From Zhongshania aliphaticivorans (GTDB lineage: Bacteria; Pseudomonadota; Gammaproteobacteria; Pseudomonadales; Spongiibacteraceae): DNA of 64,000 bases. The stretch is taken from positions 403,856 to 467,855 of the forward strand of contig NZ_CACSIJ010000001.1 in assembly GCF_902705855.1 (NCBI RefSeq), given 5' to 3'. The position numbers and the translations under genes are program-made. How positions within the stretch are numbered: position 1 is the first letter of the stretch; the number at the start of each line of letters is the position of its first letter. Below are positions 18,489 through 28,118 of this stretch, piece by piece. The notes beneath the pieces are model-generated. The model had not been told where the DNA came from and did no database searches. It saw nothing but the letters and a program-made list of their open reading frames with translations.

Positions 18489-20234
18489 TTACTCAGTCAC
18501 AGCTTGTATGTGGTCAACTAGTAGCTGTACTGACAGACGCTCTCTAAACAAATTGCTATCCAGCTTATACACCACATTCACGTGGTCTATCTGTGGATTT
18601 GGCCACACCGCAGTATCTATATTGAAAGCGATGGCGTCGATAATTTGCTGACTGGCTTCGCCACTCGTGGTTAACGGTGCCAGCACCATTTTTAAATGAC
18701 GTTCGCCAACAATACGTTGCTGAACCAATCGAAAACGACCATGGAATTTCGGCTCTGGAAAGTTCTGTCCCCACGGCCCCGCGCTACGTAGCAGCTCGGC
18801 GTGCTCGATGGAGAAATCGTCTGGCTGCAACTCACCGTCGCTGTGTACCGCTGCAGTGAGCTGCTCTTCATTAGTTAATTCTGCCACAATCGCGTCAAAA
18901 GCGGCTTCAAATCGTGGATAATCGGCCTTAGCCAAACTTAGGCCTGCCGCCATGGCGTGACCGCCAAATTTATTCAGCAAACCGGGGTTTCGTTTAGCAA
19001 GCAGATCTAAGGCATCGCGTAAATGCAGGCCCGGAATCGATCTGGCCGAGCCCTTCATTTCGACATCATCGGCATCAGCAAAGGCAATGACCGGGCGGTG
19101 ATAACGGTCTTTAATCCGCGAGGCCAAAATACCGACCACCCCTTGGTGCCAGGTCGGATCGTATAAACAAATCCCATTGGGGATATTGCTGGCATCAAGC
19201 TGTAAATGCGCCAACACCCGCATGGCGTCATCTTTCATGCTTTGCTCGATGGCGCGGCGTTCGCGATTTAAATCATCTAGCTCCGCCGCCAAGCTCAGCG
19301 CCACGTCCTCGTCATCCGTCAGTAAGCAACGAATACCGAGACTAATATCATCCAAACGCCCCGCCGCATTTAAACGCGGACCAAGGGCAAAGCCCATATC
19401 TGCCGCCACTAAGCGGCTCGCCTCTTTACCGGCAACTCGGAGCAAGGCATTAATACCGGGGCGACACCGGCCAGCGCGTATCCGCCTTAAACCCTGCGTC
19501 ACCAGCACTCTATTGGTTTGCTCAAGTGGCACTACGTCGGCCACGGTGCCTAGAGCAACTAGATCCAATAACTCGGCCAAATTGGGTTCGGGTCGCGTAT
19601 CAGAAAACCACGCCCTCTCACGCAATTCAGTACGCAGTGCCAGCAACACATAAAACATTACCCCCACCCCCGCCAATGACTTGGCGGGAAACGGGCAACC
19701 ATGCTGATTAGGATTAACAATCGCGGCAGCGTCAGGCAAAGCATCGCCGGGTAAATGGTGATCTGTCACTAAGACAGGAATACCAAGCTTCGCCGCAGCA
19801 GCGACTCCGTCGATACTAGAAATTCCATTATCGACGGTAACTATTAAATCGGGTTGGCGCTCGGCAGCCACCGCGACAATCTCTGGCGTTAAGCCGTAAC
19901 CGAATTCAAAGCGGTTAGGCACCAAATAATCGACATGCCCCGCCCCCAGGGCTCGTAGACCTAGTAGACCAACGCAGGTGCTGGTTGCGCCATCACAATC
20001 AAAATCACCAACAATTAATATGCGTTGTTGGTGTTGAATGGCATCGGCGAGCAAAGCACAGGCCTCCGGCAAGCCTTTCATAGTAGGCTTGGGGAGCTGC
20101 TCTAGACCGGTTTCTATTTCGCTGTCACTGAGCACGCCACGAGCGCCGTACAGCTTTTGCAGCAAGGGAGGAACCGCCGCAGAAAATGCTGTGGCGGCGG
20201 GAGTACGCAGAATTATTTTAGGAAAGTCTGCCAC
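18489..20234 (-). CDS. recJ: Single-stranded-DNA exonuclease RecJ
   Basis: 581 residues, normal length. DHH phosphoesterase motifs are present: DFDCDGATST, TVDNGIS, TDHHLPG and the later NAAGRLDD and GGHAMAAGLSL of the DHHA1 part; a C-terminal OB fold completes it. It is a 5'-3' exonuclease used in RecF recombination, mismatch and base-excision repair. It starts 3 bases after thrC ends, so the two are co-transcribed; the hom-thrC-recJ neighbourhood resembles that in Pseudomonas. Confidence 0.97.
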   Translation of the reverse strand: MADFPKIILRTPAATAFSAAVPPLLQKLYGARGVLSDSEIETGLEQLPKPTMKGLPEACALLADAIQHQQRILIVGDFDCDGATSTCVGLLGLRALGAGHVDYLVPNRFEFGYGLTPEIVAVAAERQPDLIVTVDNGISSIDGVAAAAKLGIPVLVTDHHLPGDALPDAAAIVNPNQHGCPFPAKSLAGVGVMFYVLLALRTELRERAWFSDTRPEPNLAELLDLVALGTVADVVPLEQTNRVLVTQGLRRIRAGRCRPGINALLRVAGKEASRLVAADMGFALGPRLNAAGRLDDISLGIRCLLTDDEDVALSLAAELDDLNRERRAIEQSMKDDAMRVLAHLQLDASNIPNGICLYDPTWHQGVVGILASRIKDRYHRPVIAFADADDVEMKGSARSIPGLHLRDALDLLAKRNPGLLNKFGGHAMAAGLSLAKADYPRFEAAFDAIVAELTNEEQLTAAVHSDGELQPDDFSIEHAELLRSAGPWGQNFPEPKFHGRFRLVQQRIVGERHLKMVLAPLTTSGEASQQIIDAIAFNIDTAVWPNPQIDHVNVVYKLDSNLFRERLSVQLLVDHIQAVTE

Positions 20235-20237
20235 CGA

Positions 20238-21635
20238 CTATGCGCGGATATTGGCAGCGATAAACGCGTGAACATCCCCAATCTTGTTATCGACAACCTC
20301 GTAGCGCTCTTCTAAGTCGAATAAGTCGCTCATATGGTGTGGCAATGGCGGCGCAGTTGGGTAACCCGCCTTCATTACCGCTTCTGGGAATTTGGCTGGA
20401 TGTGCCGTTGCCAAGGTAATCATTGGCGTGTTCATATCGCGGCGACATTCACGCGCAGCTTTCACACCAATCGCGGAGTGAGGGTCTAGCAGGTATTCAC
20501 TGGCGTCGTATACCGATGCAATAGTCTCAACCGTTGCCGCATCATCAACACCGTAGCTGTCGAATAAACCACGAACCTTAGCAAAAGCGGAATCGGGAAT
20601 AGACACCGTCTCGGTGTTCATCTTTTCCATTAAATCAGCAATCGCCGCACCGTCGCGGTCGTAACAATCGAATAACATACGTTCAAAATTGCTAGACACC
20701 ACAATATCCATACTTGGCGACAGGGTGTGTTGTAACTCGTGCTTTTCGAATTTATTACCGCTAATAAAGCGGTGCAAAATATCATTTTGGTTAGTCGCCA
20801 CCACCAACTGATCAATTGGCAAGCCCATACGCTTAGCCAAATAACCCGCGTAAATATCGCCAAAGTTGCCGGTCGGCACCGAGAAACTAACTGAGCGATT
20901 CGGCGCGCCAACGGCATAAGCCGCATAAAAATAGTAAACGATTTGGGCCATAATCCGCGCCCAGTTAATCGAGTTTACCGCAACCAAGCGACGCCCTTCT
21001 GGCAAGAAGCTCTGATCACCAAAGCTGGCTTTCACCATTGCTTGGCAGTGATCGAAATGACCGCGCACAGCGATATTGTAAATATTGTCGCCCTCAACAG
21101 TAGTCATCTGGCGACGCTGCACCTCAGACACACGCTGATAGGGATGCAAAATAAAAATATCGATATTAGTACAACGCTTACAACCCTGAATAGCCGCAGA
21201 GCCAGTATCACCCGAGGTTGCGCCCATAATGACCACTTTTTGCTGACGACGTTCTAACACGTAGTCCAGCAAACGACCCAGCATTTGCAGAGCAAAATCT
21301 TTAAACGCCAACGTCGGCCCTTGGAATAACTCCAACACCCATTCATTGCGATCAAGCTGCACGAGTGGTGCAATCGCAGGGTGACGAAAATCCACATAGG
21401 TATCATCGATAATCGCTTTTAAATCATCATCGGGAATACAACCGCCGACGAATGGCTGAATAATCTGAAACGCCAAATCGGTATACGACAGCGACGACCA
21501 CGCAGCAATTTGCTCTTTGCTGTATTCGGGCAAACTCTCCGGCACATATAAACCACCGTCCGGCGCCAAGCCAGTGAGCAAAACATCTTCAAAGTTCAGG
21601 GCGGGCGCTTTGCCACGGGTGCTTATGTATTTCAC
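20238..21635 (-). CDS. thrC: Threonine synthase
   Basis: PLP enzyme converting O-phosphohomoserine to threonine. 465 residues, fitting the long gammaproteobacterial form. N-terminal MKYISTRGKAPALNFEDVLLTGLAPDGGLYVPE; PLP lysine in LAFKDFALQ; phosphate loop SVPTGNFGDIYAGYLAKRMG; GATSGDTGSAA. Downstream of hom across 143 bases that hold palindromic element C, and tightly followed by recJ. Confidence 0.97.
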   Translation of the reverse strand: MKYISTRGKAPALNFEDVLLTGLAPDGGLYVPESLPEYSKEQIAAWSSLSYTDLAFQIIQPFVGGCIPDDDLKAIIDDTYVDFRHPAIAPLVQLDRNEWVLELFQGPTLAFKDFALQMLGRLLDYVLERRQQKVVIMGATSGDTGSAAIQGCKRCTNIDIFILHPYQRVSEVQRRQMTTVEGDNIYNIAVRGHFDHCQAMVKASFGDQSFLPEGRRLVAVNSINWARIMAQIVYYFYAAYAVGAPNRSVSFSVPTGNFGDIYAGYLAKRMGLPIDQLVVATNQNDILHRFISGNKFEKHELQHTLSPSMDIVVSSNFERMLFDCYDRDGAAIADLMEKMNTETVSIPDSAFAKVRGLFDSYGVDDAATVETIASVYDASEYLLDPHSAIGVKAARECRRDMNTPMITLATAHPAKFPEAVMKAGYPTAPPLPHHMSDLFDLEERYEVVDNKIGDVHAFIAANIRA

Positions 21636-21707
21636 GTGCGATTAGCTCTCAATGTTCGTTAGAAATATCACCGAGCCTTACATTATATGTGGTAGCTCAG
21701 TTTGCAA

Positions 21708-21769
21708 AATGCTTGATGGGAGACGGGAGACGCAAATTGACTTAGCATCTCCCGTCTCCCATTCAGCGT
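21708..21769. repeat. Palindromic element C (62 bp) between hom and thrC
   Basis: Arms at 21716-21733 (ATGGGAGACGGGAGACGC) and 21745-21762 are reverse complements with one mismatch around an 11-nt spacer. The left 26 bases match element A (15535-15560) with three differences. Not followed by a T tract; lies between two co-directional genes. Confidence 0.85.
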
Positions 21770-21778
21770 AAAGCGGTC

Positions 21779-23089
21779 TTAGCCCGCCAATGACTCAACA
21801 CGAATTCGCGTCACTTCACCGACAATGCTTTCCAGTCCTTCGATCTGCATTACTGCCGCCGACAATTTTGCTTCAACGGTGCGGTTGGTCAAAATGATCA
21901 TCGGCACAAGGTTGGCGCCGTCGGCAGGCTCTTTCTGAATCAGCGCTTCAATACTAATACCGCCATCGCTCAAAATCTGTGCGACTTTAGACAGTACGCC
22001 CGGCTTGTCGACCGCGGCCATACGCAGGTAGTACGCGGTTTCAACTGCCTCGATGGGCAATACCGGATGCGCGCTCAAAGATGCCGTTTGGAAAGACAAA
22101 TACGGCACCCGATTACTCGGTTGCGCGCTCAAGGTACGCGCCACATCAATAATATCGGCAACGACAGCAGATGCCGTCGGCTCGCCGCCCGCACCCGCGC
22201 CGTAATACAGCGTTGGCCCAACCGCGTCGGACTGCACTAGCACCGCATTCATCACACCATTTACATTGGCAATCAAGCGTCGCTCTGGAATTAAGGTTGG
22301 ATGAACCCGTAGCTCAATGCCTTCGCTGGTATCGCGGGCAATACCCAAATGTTTGATGCGATAACCAAGCTCTTCGGCGTAAATCACGTCTTCTTGGGCG
22401 ATACGACTAATACCTTCGGTGAAGACTTTGTCGAACTGCAGCGGAATACCAAACGCCAATGACGCCAGAATCACTAATTTGTGAGCAGCATCGATACCCT
22501 CAACGTCAAACGTCGGGTCGGCCTCTGCGTAGCCTAGCGCCTGCGCCTCTGCCAGTACGTCGGCAAAGTCACGGCCTTTTTCGCGCATTTCAGACAGGAT
22601 GAAATTGCCAGTACCGTTGATGATACCTGCCAACCACTGAATTTTATTACCCGCCAAACCTTCGCGCAGGGCTTTAATAATTGGGATACCGCCGGCTACC
22701 GCTGCCTCAAACGCAACCGTTACGCCCTTCTCAGCGGCCGCTGCAAAAATCTCATTGCCATGCTCAGCAATTAGCGCCTTGTTGGCGGTAACAACGTGCT
22801 TACCATTGGCAATAGCGCGCAGCACAAGCTCTTTGGCAACTGTTGTGCCGCCAATCAGCTCGACAAGAATATCAATTTCGGGATTCTCAGCCACAGCAAA
22901 CACATCGCGTTCAACCGCCACGCTACCAATATCGCAATTTGGGTTGTCGCGACGCATGCCGACCTGTGTCACCACAATATCCGCACCGACACGCGCAGAA
23001 ATTTCTGCCGCATTACGCGCCAATACCGCAAACGTACCGCTACCCACGGTGCCTAAACCACATATTCCTACTTTGACCGAATCCACCAT
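21779..23089 (-). CDS. hom: Homoserine dehydrogenase
   Basis: Reduces aspartate semialdehyde to homoserine for threonine and methionine. The open frame goes back to 23155, but AAGGAG lies right before ATG 23089 and GTG 23086; from 23089 the protein has 436 residues and begins VDSVKVGICGLGTVGSGTF, the NAD(P) Rossmann start. Catalytic-region motifs GIINGTGNFILSEM and EADPTFDVEGIDAAHK are present, and a C-terminal ACT domain (from about 350: YYLRMAAVDKPGVLSKVAQ) probably binds threonine. Monofunctional, not fused to aspartokinase. Spacing slightly favours the GTG. Confidence 0.96.
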   Translation of the reverse strand: MVDSVKVGICGLGTVGSGTFAVLARNAAEISARVGADIVVTQVGMRRDNPNCDIGSVAVERDVFAVAENPEIDILVELIGGTTVAKELVLRAIANGKHVVTANKALIAEHGNEIFAAAAEKGVTVAFEAAVAGGIPIIKALREGLAGNKIQWLAGIINGTGNFILSEMREKGRDFADVLAEAQALGYAEADPTFDVEGIDAAHKLVILASLAFGIPLQFDKVFTEGISRIAQEDVIYAEELGYRIKHLGIARDTSEGIELRVHPTLIPERRLIANVNGVMNAVLVQSDAVGPTLYYGAGAGGEPTASAVVADIIDVARTLSAQPSNRVPYLSFQTASLSAHPVLPIEAVETAYYLRMAAVDKPGVLSKVAQILSDGGISIEALIQKEPADGANLVPMIILTNRTVEAKLSAAVMQIEGLESIVGEVTRIRVESLAG

Positions 23090-23287
23090 TGCTCCTTTAT
23101 ACATCAGGCAATATCTCAGGCGCTCAGCGCAACCCGACAATACTGGGACTGGCACGGAAACTGATTATTCCAAGCCGAAAGGAGTGCATTTTAGTCAAGC
23201 TGGGGCATTAAGGCTATGGGCTGTGGCAATTCAACGCAGTTTATTCAGTATCATCGCAACTAGACGGCAAAAATCCGCCCTAGACAG

Positions 23288-23319
23288 CAAAACAGCCGCA
23301 TAAAATGCAGCTGTTTTTG
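23288..23319. terminator. Bidirectional hairpin downstream of the acyl-CoA block
   Basis: AACAGCCGCA (23291-23300) and TGCAGCTGTT (23306-23315) pair at 9 of 10 positions around TAAAA, with flanking A and T runs. It lies 33 bases past the end of the quinone-reductase gene on the minus strand and separates the acyl-CoA block from hom. Confidence 0.7.
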
Positions 23320-23351
23320 CTAGAGAACGGGTTTCTATCAAAGATAAAGCA

Positions 23352-24347
<996 letters not shown>

Positions 24348-24362
24348 TTAATACGAAATAAC

Positions 24363-25598
24363 TTAGATACGCTCAATGATAATGGCGGGAGCCATGCCAC
24401 CAGCGGCACACATAGTTACTAAGCCACGCTTAAGGCCACGACGTTCTAGCTCGTCTAATACAGTGCCAATCAAGATTGCACCAGTAGCGCCGATAGGATG
24501 ACCGAGCGCCATTGAGCCGCCGTTGACGTTCACCTTGTCACGATCCAATTTCAGGTCACGGATATACTTTTCAGCAACGACCGCAAAGGCTTCGTTGATT
24601 TCGAACAGGTCAATATCGTCAACGGTTAAGCCGGCTTTTTTAAGCACTTTCAATGTTGCTGGAACAGGTGCATTTAGCATCAGGGTTGGTGAGTCACCCA
24701 TATTGGCCATAGCAACAATTTTAGCGCGCGGCTTGAGGCCATTTGCTTGTGCATACTCTGGCGAAGTCAGCAAAATTGCAGCGGCGCCGTCAACCACACC
24801 TGACGAGTTACCGCCGTGGTGAACGTGACTGATTTTTAGGTCAGGGTAGACTTTGTTTACTAGACCAGCATAGGTAGTACCAGCATCGTCCAACGGGTAA
24901 TAAGCCAACTCTGCAAACGCAGGTTTAAGCTGTGACAAGCCTTCTAAAGTAGTGCTTGGACGTGGGAACTCTTCTTTATCCAAAGCCAAGGTGCCATCTT
25001 CGCGGTAAACCGGAACCAAGCTTTTATCAAAGTGACCGTTTTCGATTGCATGCGCAGCGCGTTGCTGGCTGGTTAAGGCAAGCTTATCAAGGTCTTCGCG
25101 AGTGATACCTTCTAGCGTTGCAATCGCGTCACCGCACACACCTTGATGTGGCTGAGGATGCGCTTCACGCAACACCATATTGCCGTTATCTAGGAACATT
25201 GACGGATCATTACCGTTTTGTCCGTAGTTCGACATCATCTCGGTGCCGCCGGCTATAACCACGTCTTCCATGCCTGACATAATCGATGCCGCTGCAAGGT
25301 TTACGACAGTAATACCAGAACCACAGAAACGATCTAACGTTACTGCACTGCTTTTAACGTCATAGCCAGCAGTCAATGCAGCCATACGACCCAAATCTGC
25401 AGACTGTTCACCACGCTGTGAGCTAGTGCCCCAAATAATATCGTCAACGTCGGCCGTGTTTAAATTGGTACGCTCAGCTAATGCTTTTAATACTGTTGCA
25501 CCCAATTGATGAGGGTGAATACCAGCTAATGCGCCTTTTCCTGCCTTACCAATGCCACGGGGTGTGCGGCAAGCGTCGATAATCCATGCTTCTTTCAT
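24363..25598 (-). CDS. Acetyl-CoA C-acyltransferase (thiolase)
   Basis: 411 residues with a complete thiolase active site: nucleophilic Cys in LDRFCGSGI (near residue 93), His in NGGSMALGHPIGATGA, and second Cys in VTMCAAGGMAPA. Also EINEAFA. It probably performs the thiolytic last step of a beta-oxidation-type pathway. In a run with two crotonases, an SDR and an acyl-CoA dehydrogenase. The chain length or branching of the substrate cannot be read from sequence. Confidence 0.93.
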   Translation of the reverse strand: MKEAWIIDACRTPRGIGKAGKGALAGIHPHQLGATVLKALAERTNLNTADVDDIIWGTSSQRGEQSADLGRMAALTAGYDVKSSAVTLDRFCGSGITVVNLAAASIMSGMEDVVIAGGTEMMSNYGQNGNDPSMFLDNGNMVLREAHPQPHQGVCGDAIATLEGITREDLDKLALTSQQRAAHAIENGHFDKSLVPVYREDGTLALDKEEFPRPSTTLEGLSQLKPAFAELAYYPLDDAGTTYAGLVNKVYPDLKISHVHHGGNSSGVVDGAAAILLTSPEYAQANGLKPRAKIVAMANMGDSPTLMLNAPVPATLKVLKKAGLTVDDIDLFEINEAFAVVAEKYIRDLKLDRDKVNVNGGSMALGHPIGATGAILIGTVLDELERRGLKRGLVTMCAAGGMAPAIIIERI

Positions 25599-25629
25599 AA
25601 TGTAATCCTCGTTTTAGCCCTTCGGGCGA

Positions 25630-26394
25630 TTAACAACCTTTCCAGTTTGGTGCGCGTTTTTCTGCAAATGCCGTCGCACCTTCAATGGCATCTTTACTAC
25701 TAAATACCGGATCAACTAATTTGGCTTGCTCTGGGAACATTTCGTTTTGCTGCCAATCTTGCGAGTTGATCACAACTTGTTTACTGGCAATAACGGCCAT
25801 AGGACCGTTTGCAGCGATACTGCGAGCAAAGGCTTTTGCACCCTCAAGTGCACCGCCCGCTTCCACAACTTTGTTTACCAAACCCAAATCATAGGCGCGC
25901 TGCGCGCTGATAAAGTCGCCGGTCAACGCCATTTCCATCGCAATACGAGACGGGATCTGACGCGGCAAACGCATCAGGCCACCCGCTGCCGCCGCCAAGC
26001 CGCGCTTAGCTTCGGGAATACCAAACTTGGCATTGTCTGCAACCACAATCAGGTCACAGCAAATGGCTAATTCAAAACCGCCAGCCAAGGCAAAGCCCTC
26101 AACCGCAGCAATTAATGGCTTCTTCGGTGGCTGTTCGCACAAGCCCGCAAAGCCACGGCCTTTCACCACCGGCATTTCGCCAGAAACAAATGCTTTTAAA
26201 TCCATACCTGCGCAAAACGTATTATCTGCGCCGGTTAAAATAGCCGCACGAATGTCGTTATTGCTGTCCAGCTCTTCCATCGCCGCCGCAATGCCCTTCG
26301 CTACCGCGAGGTTCACCGAGTTTTTGGCTTTAGGACGGTTTATGGTGACAATCATCACGCCGTCTTCAACACTGACTAATACTTCATCGCTCAT
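25630..26394 (-). CDS. Enoyl-CoA hydratase (crotonase family)
   Basis: 254 residues. The oxyanion-hole segments TFCAGMDLKAF and VEGFALAGGFELAICCD are present. Both glutamates of the hydratase pair appear (GGFE and FGIPEAKRG, equivalent to Glu144 and Glu164 of rat mitochondrial hydratase), so true hydration of 2-enoyl-CoA is likely. Ends KRAPNWKG, typical of the family. Second in order before the thiolase, 31 bases away. Confidence 0.9.
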   Translation of the reverse strand: MSDEVLVSVEDGVMIVTINRPKAKNSVNLAVAKGIAAAMEELDSNNDIRAAILTGADNTFCAGMDLKAFVSGEMPVVKGRGFAGLCEQPPKKPLIAAVEGFALAGGFELAICCDLIVVADNAKFGIPEAKRGLAAAAGGLMRLPRQIPSRIAMEMALTGDFISAQRAYDLGLVNKVVEAGGALEGAKAFARSIAANGPMAVIASKQVVINSQDWQQNEMFPEQAKLVDPVFSSKDAIEGATAFAEKRAPNWKGC

Positions 26395-26451
26395 AGATTT
26401 ATCCTCTGTTCGGCGCTCAATGCCGTTATCACTATAATTTGAAAGTACGAA

Positions 26452-27234
26452 CTACTCGCCGCGAAATACTGGCGGACGTTTTTCAAAAAATGCCTGCATC
26501 GCCTCTTTTGCATCAGCAGTATCTACACAGACCTTTTGCGCTTTTGCTTCAATTGCAACGGCTTCGTCGTAGCTAGTTGTTGCCACTTGGCGCAGTATTT
26601 TTTTCATTTCTCGCAGCGCGACAGGAGCGCGAAGTGCAAGAGCCTCTGCCCAGGTTTGCGCCGTTGTCATTACTTGATCCGCCGGGACAACTTTATTCAC
26701 AATGCCCGCAGCGAGACACACAGTAGCGTCTAAACGGCCGCCTTCTGCCATCAACTCATAGCAGCGCTGATAACCTAAATGGCGAAGTAAGAGCCAGCTC
26801 GCACCGCCATCTGGCACCAGACCCACATTGCTGAAGGCCATTATTAAACTACCGGAATCAGCCATGACAACTAGATCACAGCGCATTGCGATTGCGGCGC
26901 CAACACCGGCCATGATGCCCGGTGACGCGGCGATCACGGTTTTATCCATAGCGCCAAGTAGACTAAGGATAGGGCCGTACTCGTCTATAATTTGCTCTTC
27001 AACGGTTTGCCCCGGTAAAAAGCCTTCAGCCAAATCCGCGCCTGATGAAAAGCCTCGACCATTTGCACCCAAGACCACCGCCCGAATACCCGTATCTACA
27101 TTAGCATCCTGCAGCACACCAAGTAATTCAGTACGCATTTCACGATTGAATGAGTTCAGTGATTCAGGGCGATTAAGCCGTATAAGGGCAACTGCGCCGG
27201 TCTTGCTGTATTCGAGTGTTTGGTAAGACGTCAT
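26452..27234 (-). CDS. Crotonase-family enoyl-CoA isomerase-like protein
   Basis: 260 residues from ATG 27234, which has GGAG 6 nt upstream; the TTG 15 bases earlier is less likely. Crotonase fold with FSSGADLAEG. Both hydratase glutamates are replaced (GIMAGVGAAIAMRCD and MAFSNVGLVPDGGA), while the GLVPDGG aspartate typical of PaaG and other enoyl-CoA isomerases is kept. So it more likely shifts a double bond than adds water. It complements the adjacent hydratase. Ends KRPPVFRGE. Confidence 0.85.
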   Translation of the reverse strand: MTSYQTLEYSKTGAVALIRLNRPESLNSFNREMRTELLGVLQDANVDTGIRAVVLGANGRGFSSGADLAEGFLPGQTVEEQIIDEYGPILSLLGAMDKTVIAASPGIMAGVGAAIAMRCDLVVMADSGSLIMAFSNVGLVPDGGASWLLLRHLGYQRCYELMAEGGRLDATVCLAAGIVNKVVPADQVMTTAQTWAEALALRAPVALREMKKILRQVATTSYDEAVAIEAKAQKVCVDTADAKEAMQAFFEKRPPVFRGE

Positions 27235-27303
27235 AAAAGCTCCAGCCAAAAATCTACTGTGGCCGCACGCACTGCGCGGCCACGCTTTAGACTAAATGCC
27301 TTA

Positions 27304-28077
27304 TTAACGAGGCTGCATACGAATAGCGCCATCCAAACGGATAGATTCACCGTTCATATATTCGTTCTCAGCGATCATAACTGACAGGTGAGCAATCTCT
27401 TCTGGACGACCAAGACGCTGTGGGTTAACAACGCTGTTTTCCAGTGATTTGTATGCCGCTTCAGGCAGGGTTTCAAACAATGGCGTGTGAATCAGACCGG
27501 GTACGATGGTGTTTACACGAATACCGTAAGACGCCAAATCACGTGCCATTGGCAAAGTCATACCAACAACGCCGCCTTTCGAGGCACTGTAAGCAACCTG
27601 ACCAACCTGACCTTCGTAGGCAGCAACAGAAGCCGTGTTAATAATAACGCCACGGGCATTAGCACCGTCGTAAGGTTCGTTCTTCGCCATTTGCTCAGCA
27701 ACAAGACGAGCAACATTGAAGGTACCGATCAAATTTACATTGATAACAGTTTTGTACGCATCTAATGGGAATGCGCCGTTTTTGCTCAAGGTTTTAACAG
27801 CATTACCAATACCAGCGTAGTTATTGCAAATATGGATAGCGCCAAATTTAGCGATAACTTCAGCAATCGCTGTTGCCACTGATTCTTCATCCGCAACGTT
27901 TACATTGTGGAAACTAACCTTGTCAGCGCCCAGCTCAGCAACAATGGCGTTGCCGCGATCAGCGTTCATATCGAAAATAGCGACTTTGCCACCTTTAGCG
28001 ACATAGGCACGCACTGTGCCTTCACCTAGGCCTGAAGCACCACCAGTAACAACTGCAACTTTACCGTTAATATCCAT
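27304..28077 (-). CDS. SDR 3-hydroxyacyl-CoA dehydrogenase (HSD17B10-like)
   Basis: 257 residues. NAD-binding VVTGGASGLGEGT, catalytic Ser in NTASVAAYEG, and YSASKGG with the catalytic Tyr and Lys. The stretch RGVIINTASVAAYEGQVGQ and the C-terminal NGESIRLDGAIRMQPR closely match human HSD17B10, the type II 3-hydroxyacyl-CoA dehydrogenase that also oxidises 2-methyl-3-hydroxybutyryl-CoA in isoleucine breakdown. One oddity: the NNAG motif reads NNYAG (Tyr where Asn or Cys is usual). Placed between the acyl-CoA dehydrogenase and the crotonases, it supplies the third oxidation step. Confidence 0.92.
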   Translation of the reverse strand: MDINGKVAVVTGGASGLGEGTVRAYVAKGGKVAIFDMNADRGNAIVAELGADKVSFHNVNVADEESVATAIAEVIAKFGAIHICNNYAGIGNAVKTLSKNGAFPLDAYKTVINVNLIGTFNVARLVAEQMAKNEPYDGANARGVIINTASVAAYEGQVGQVAYSASKGGVVGMTLPMARDLASYGIRVNTIVPGLIHTPLFETLPEAAYKSLENSVVNPQRLGRPEEIAHLSVMIAENEYMNGESIRLDGAIRMQPR

Positions 28078-28118
28078 ACGTTTTCTCCTAATTAGTTTAG
28101 TTTGGGTTGAGAGTGTAA

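Noticed and set aside
22755..23303. 182-residue open frame opposite hom
   Set aside because: Shadow frame of a gene with a complete, conserved product.
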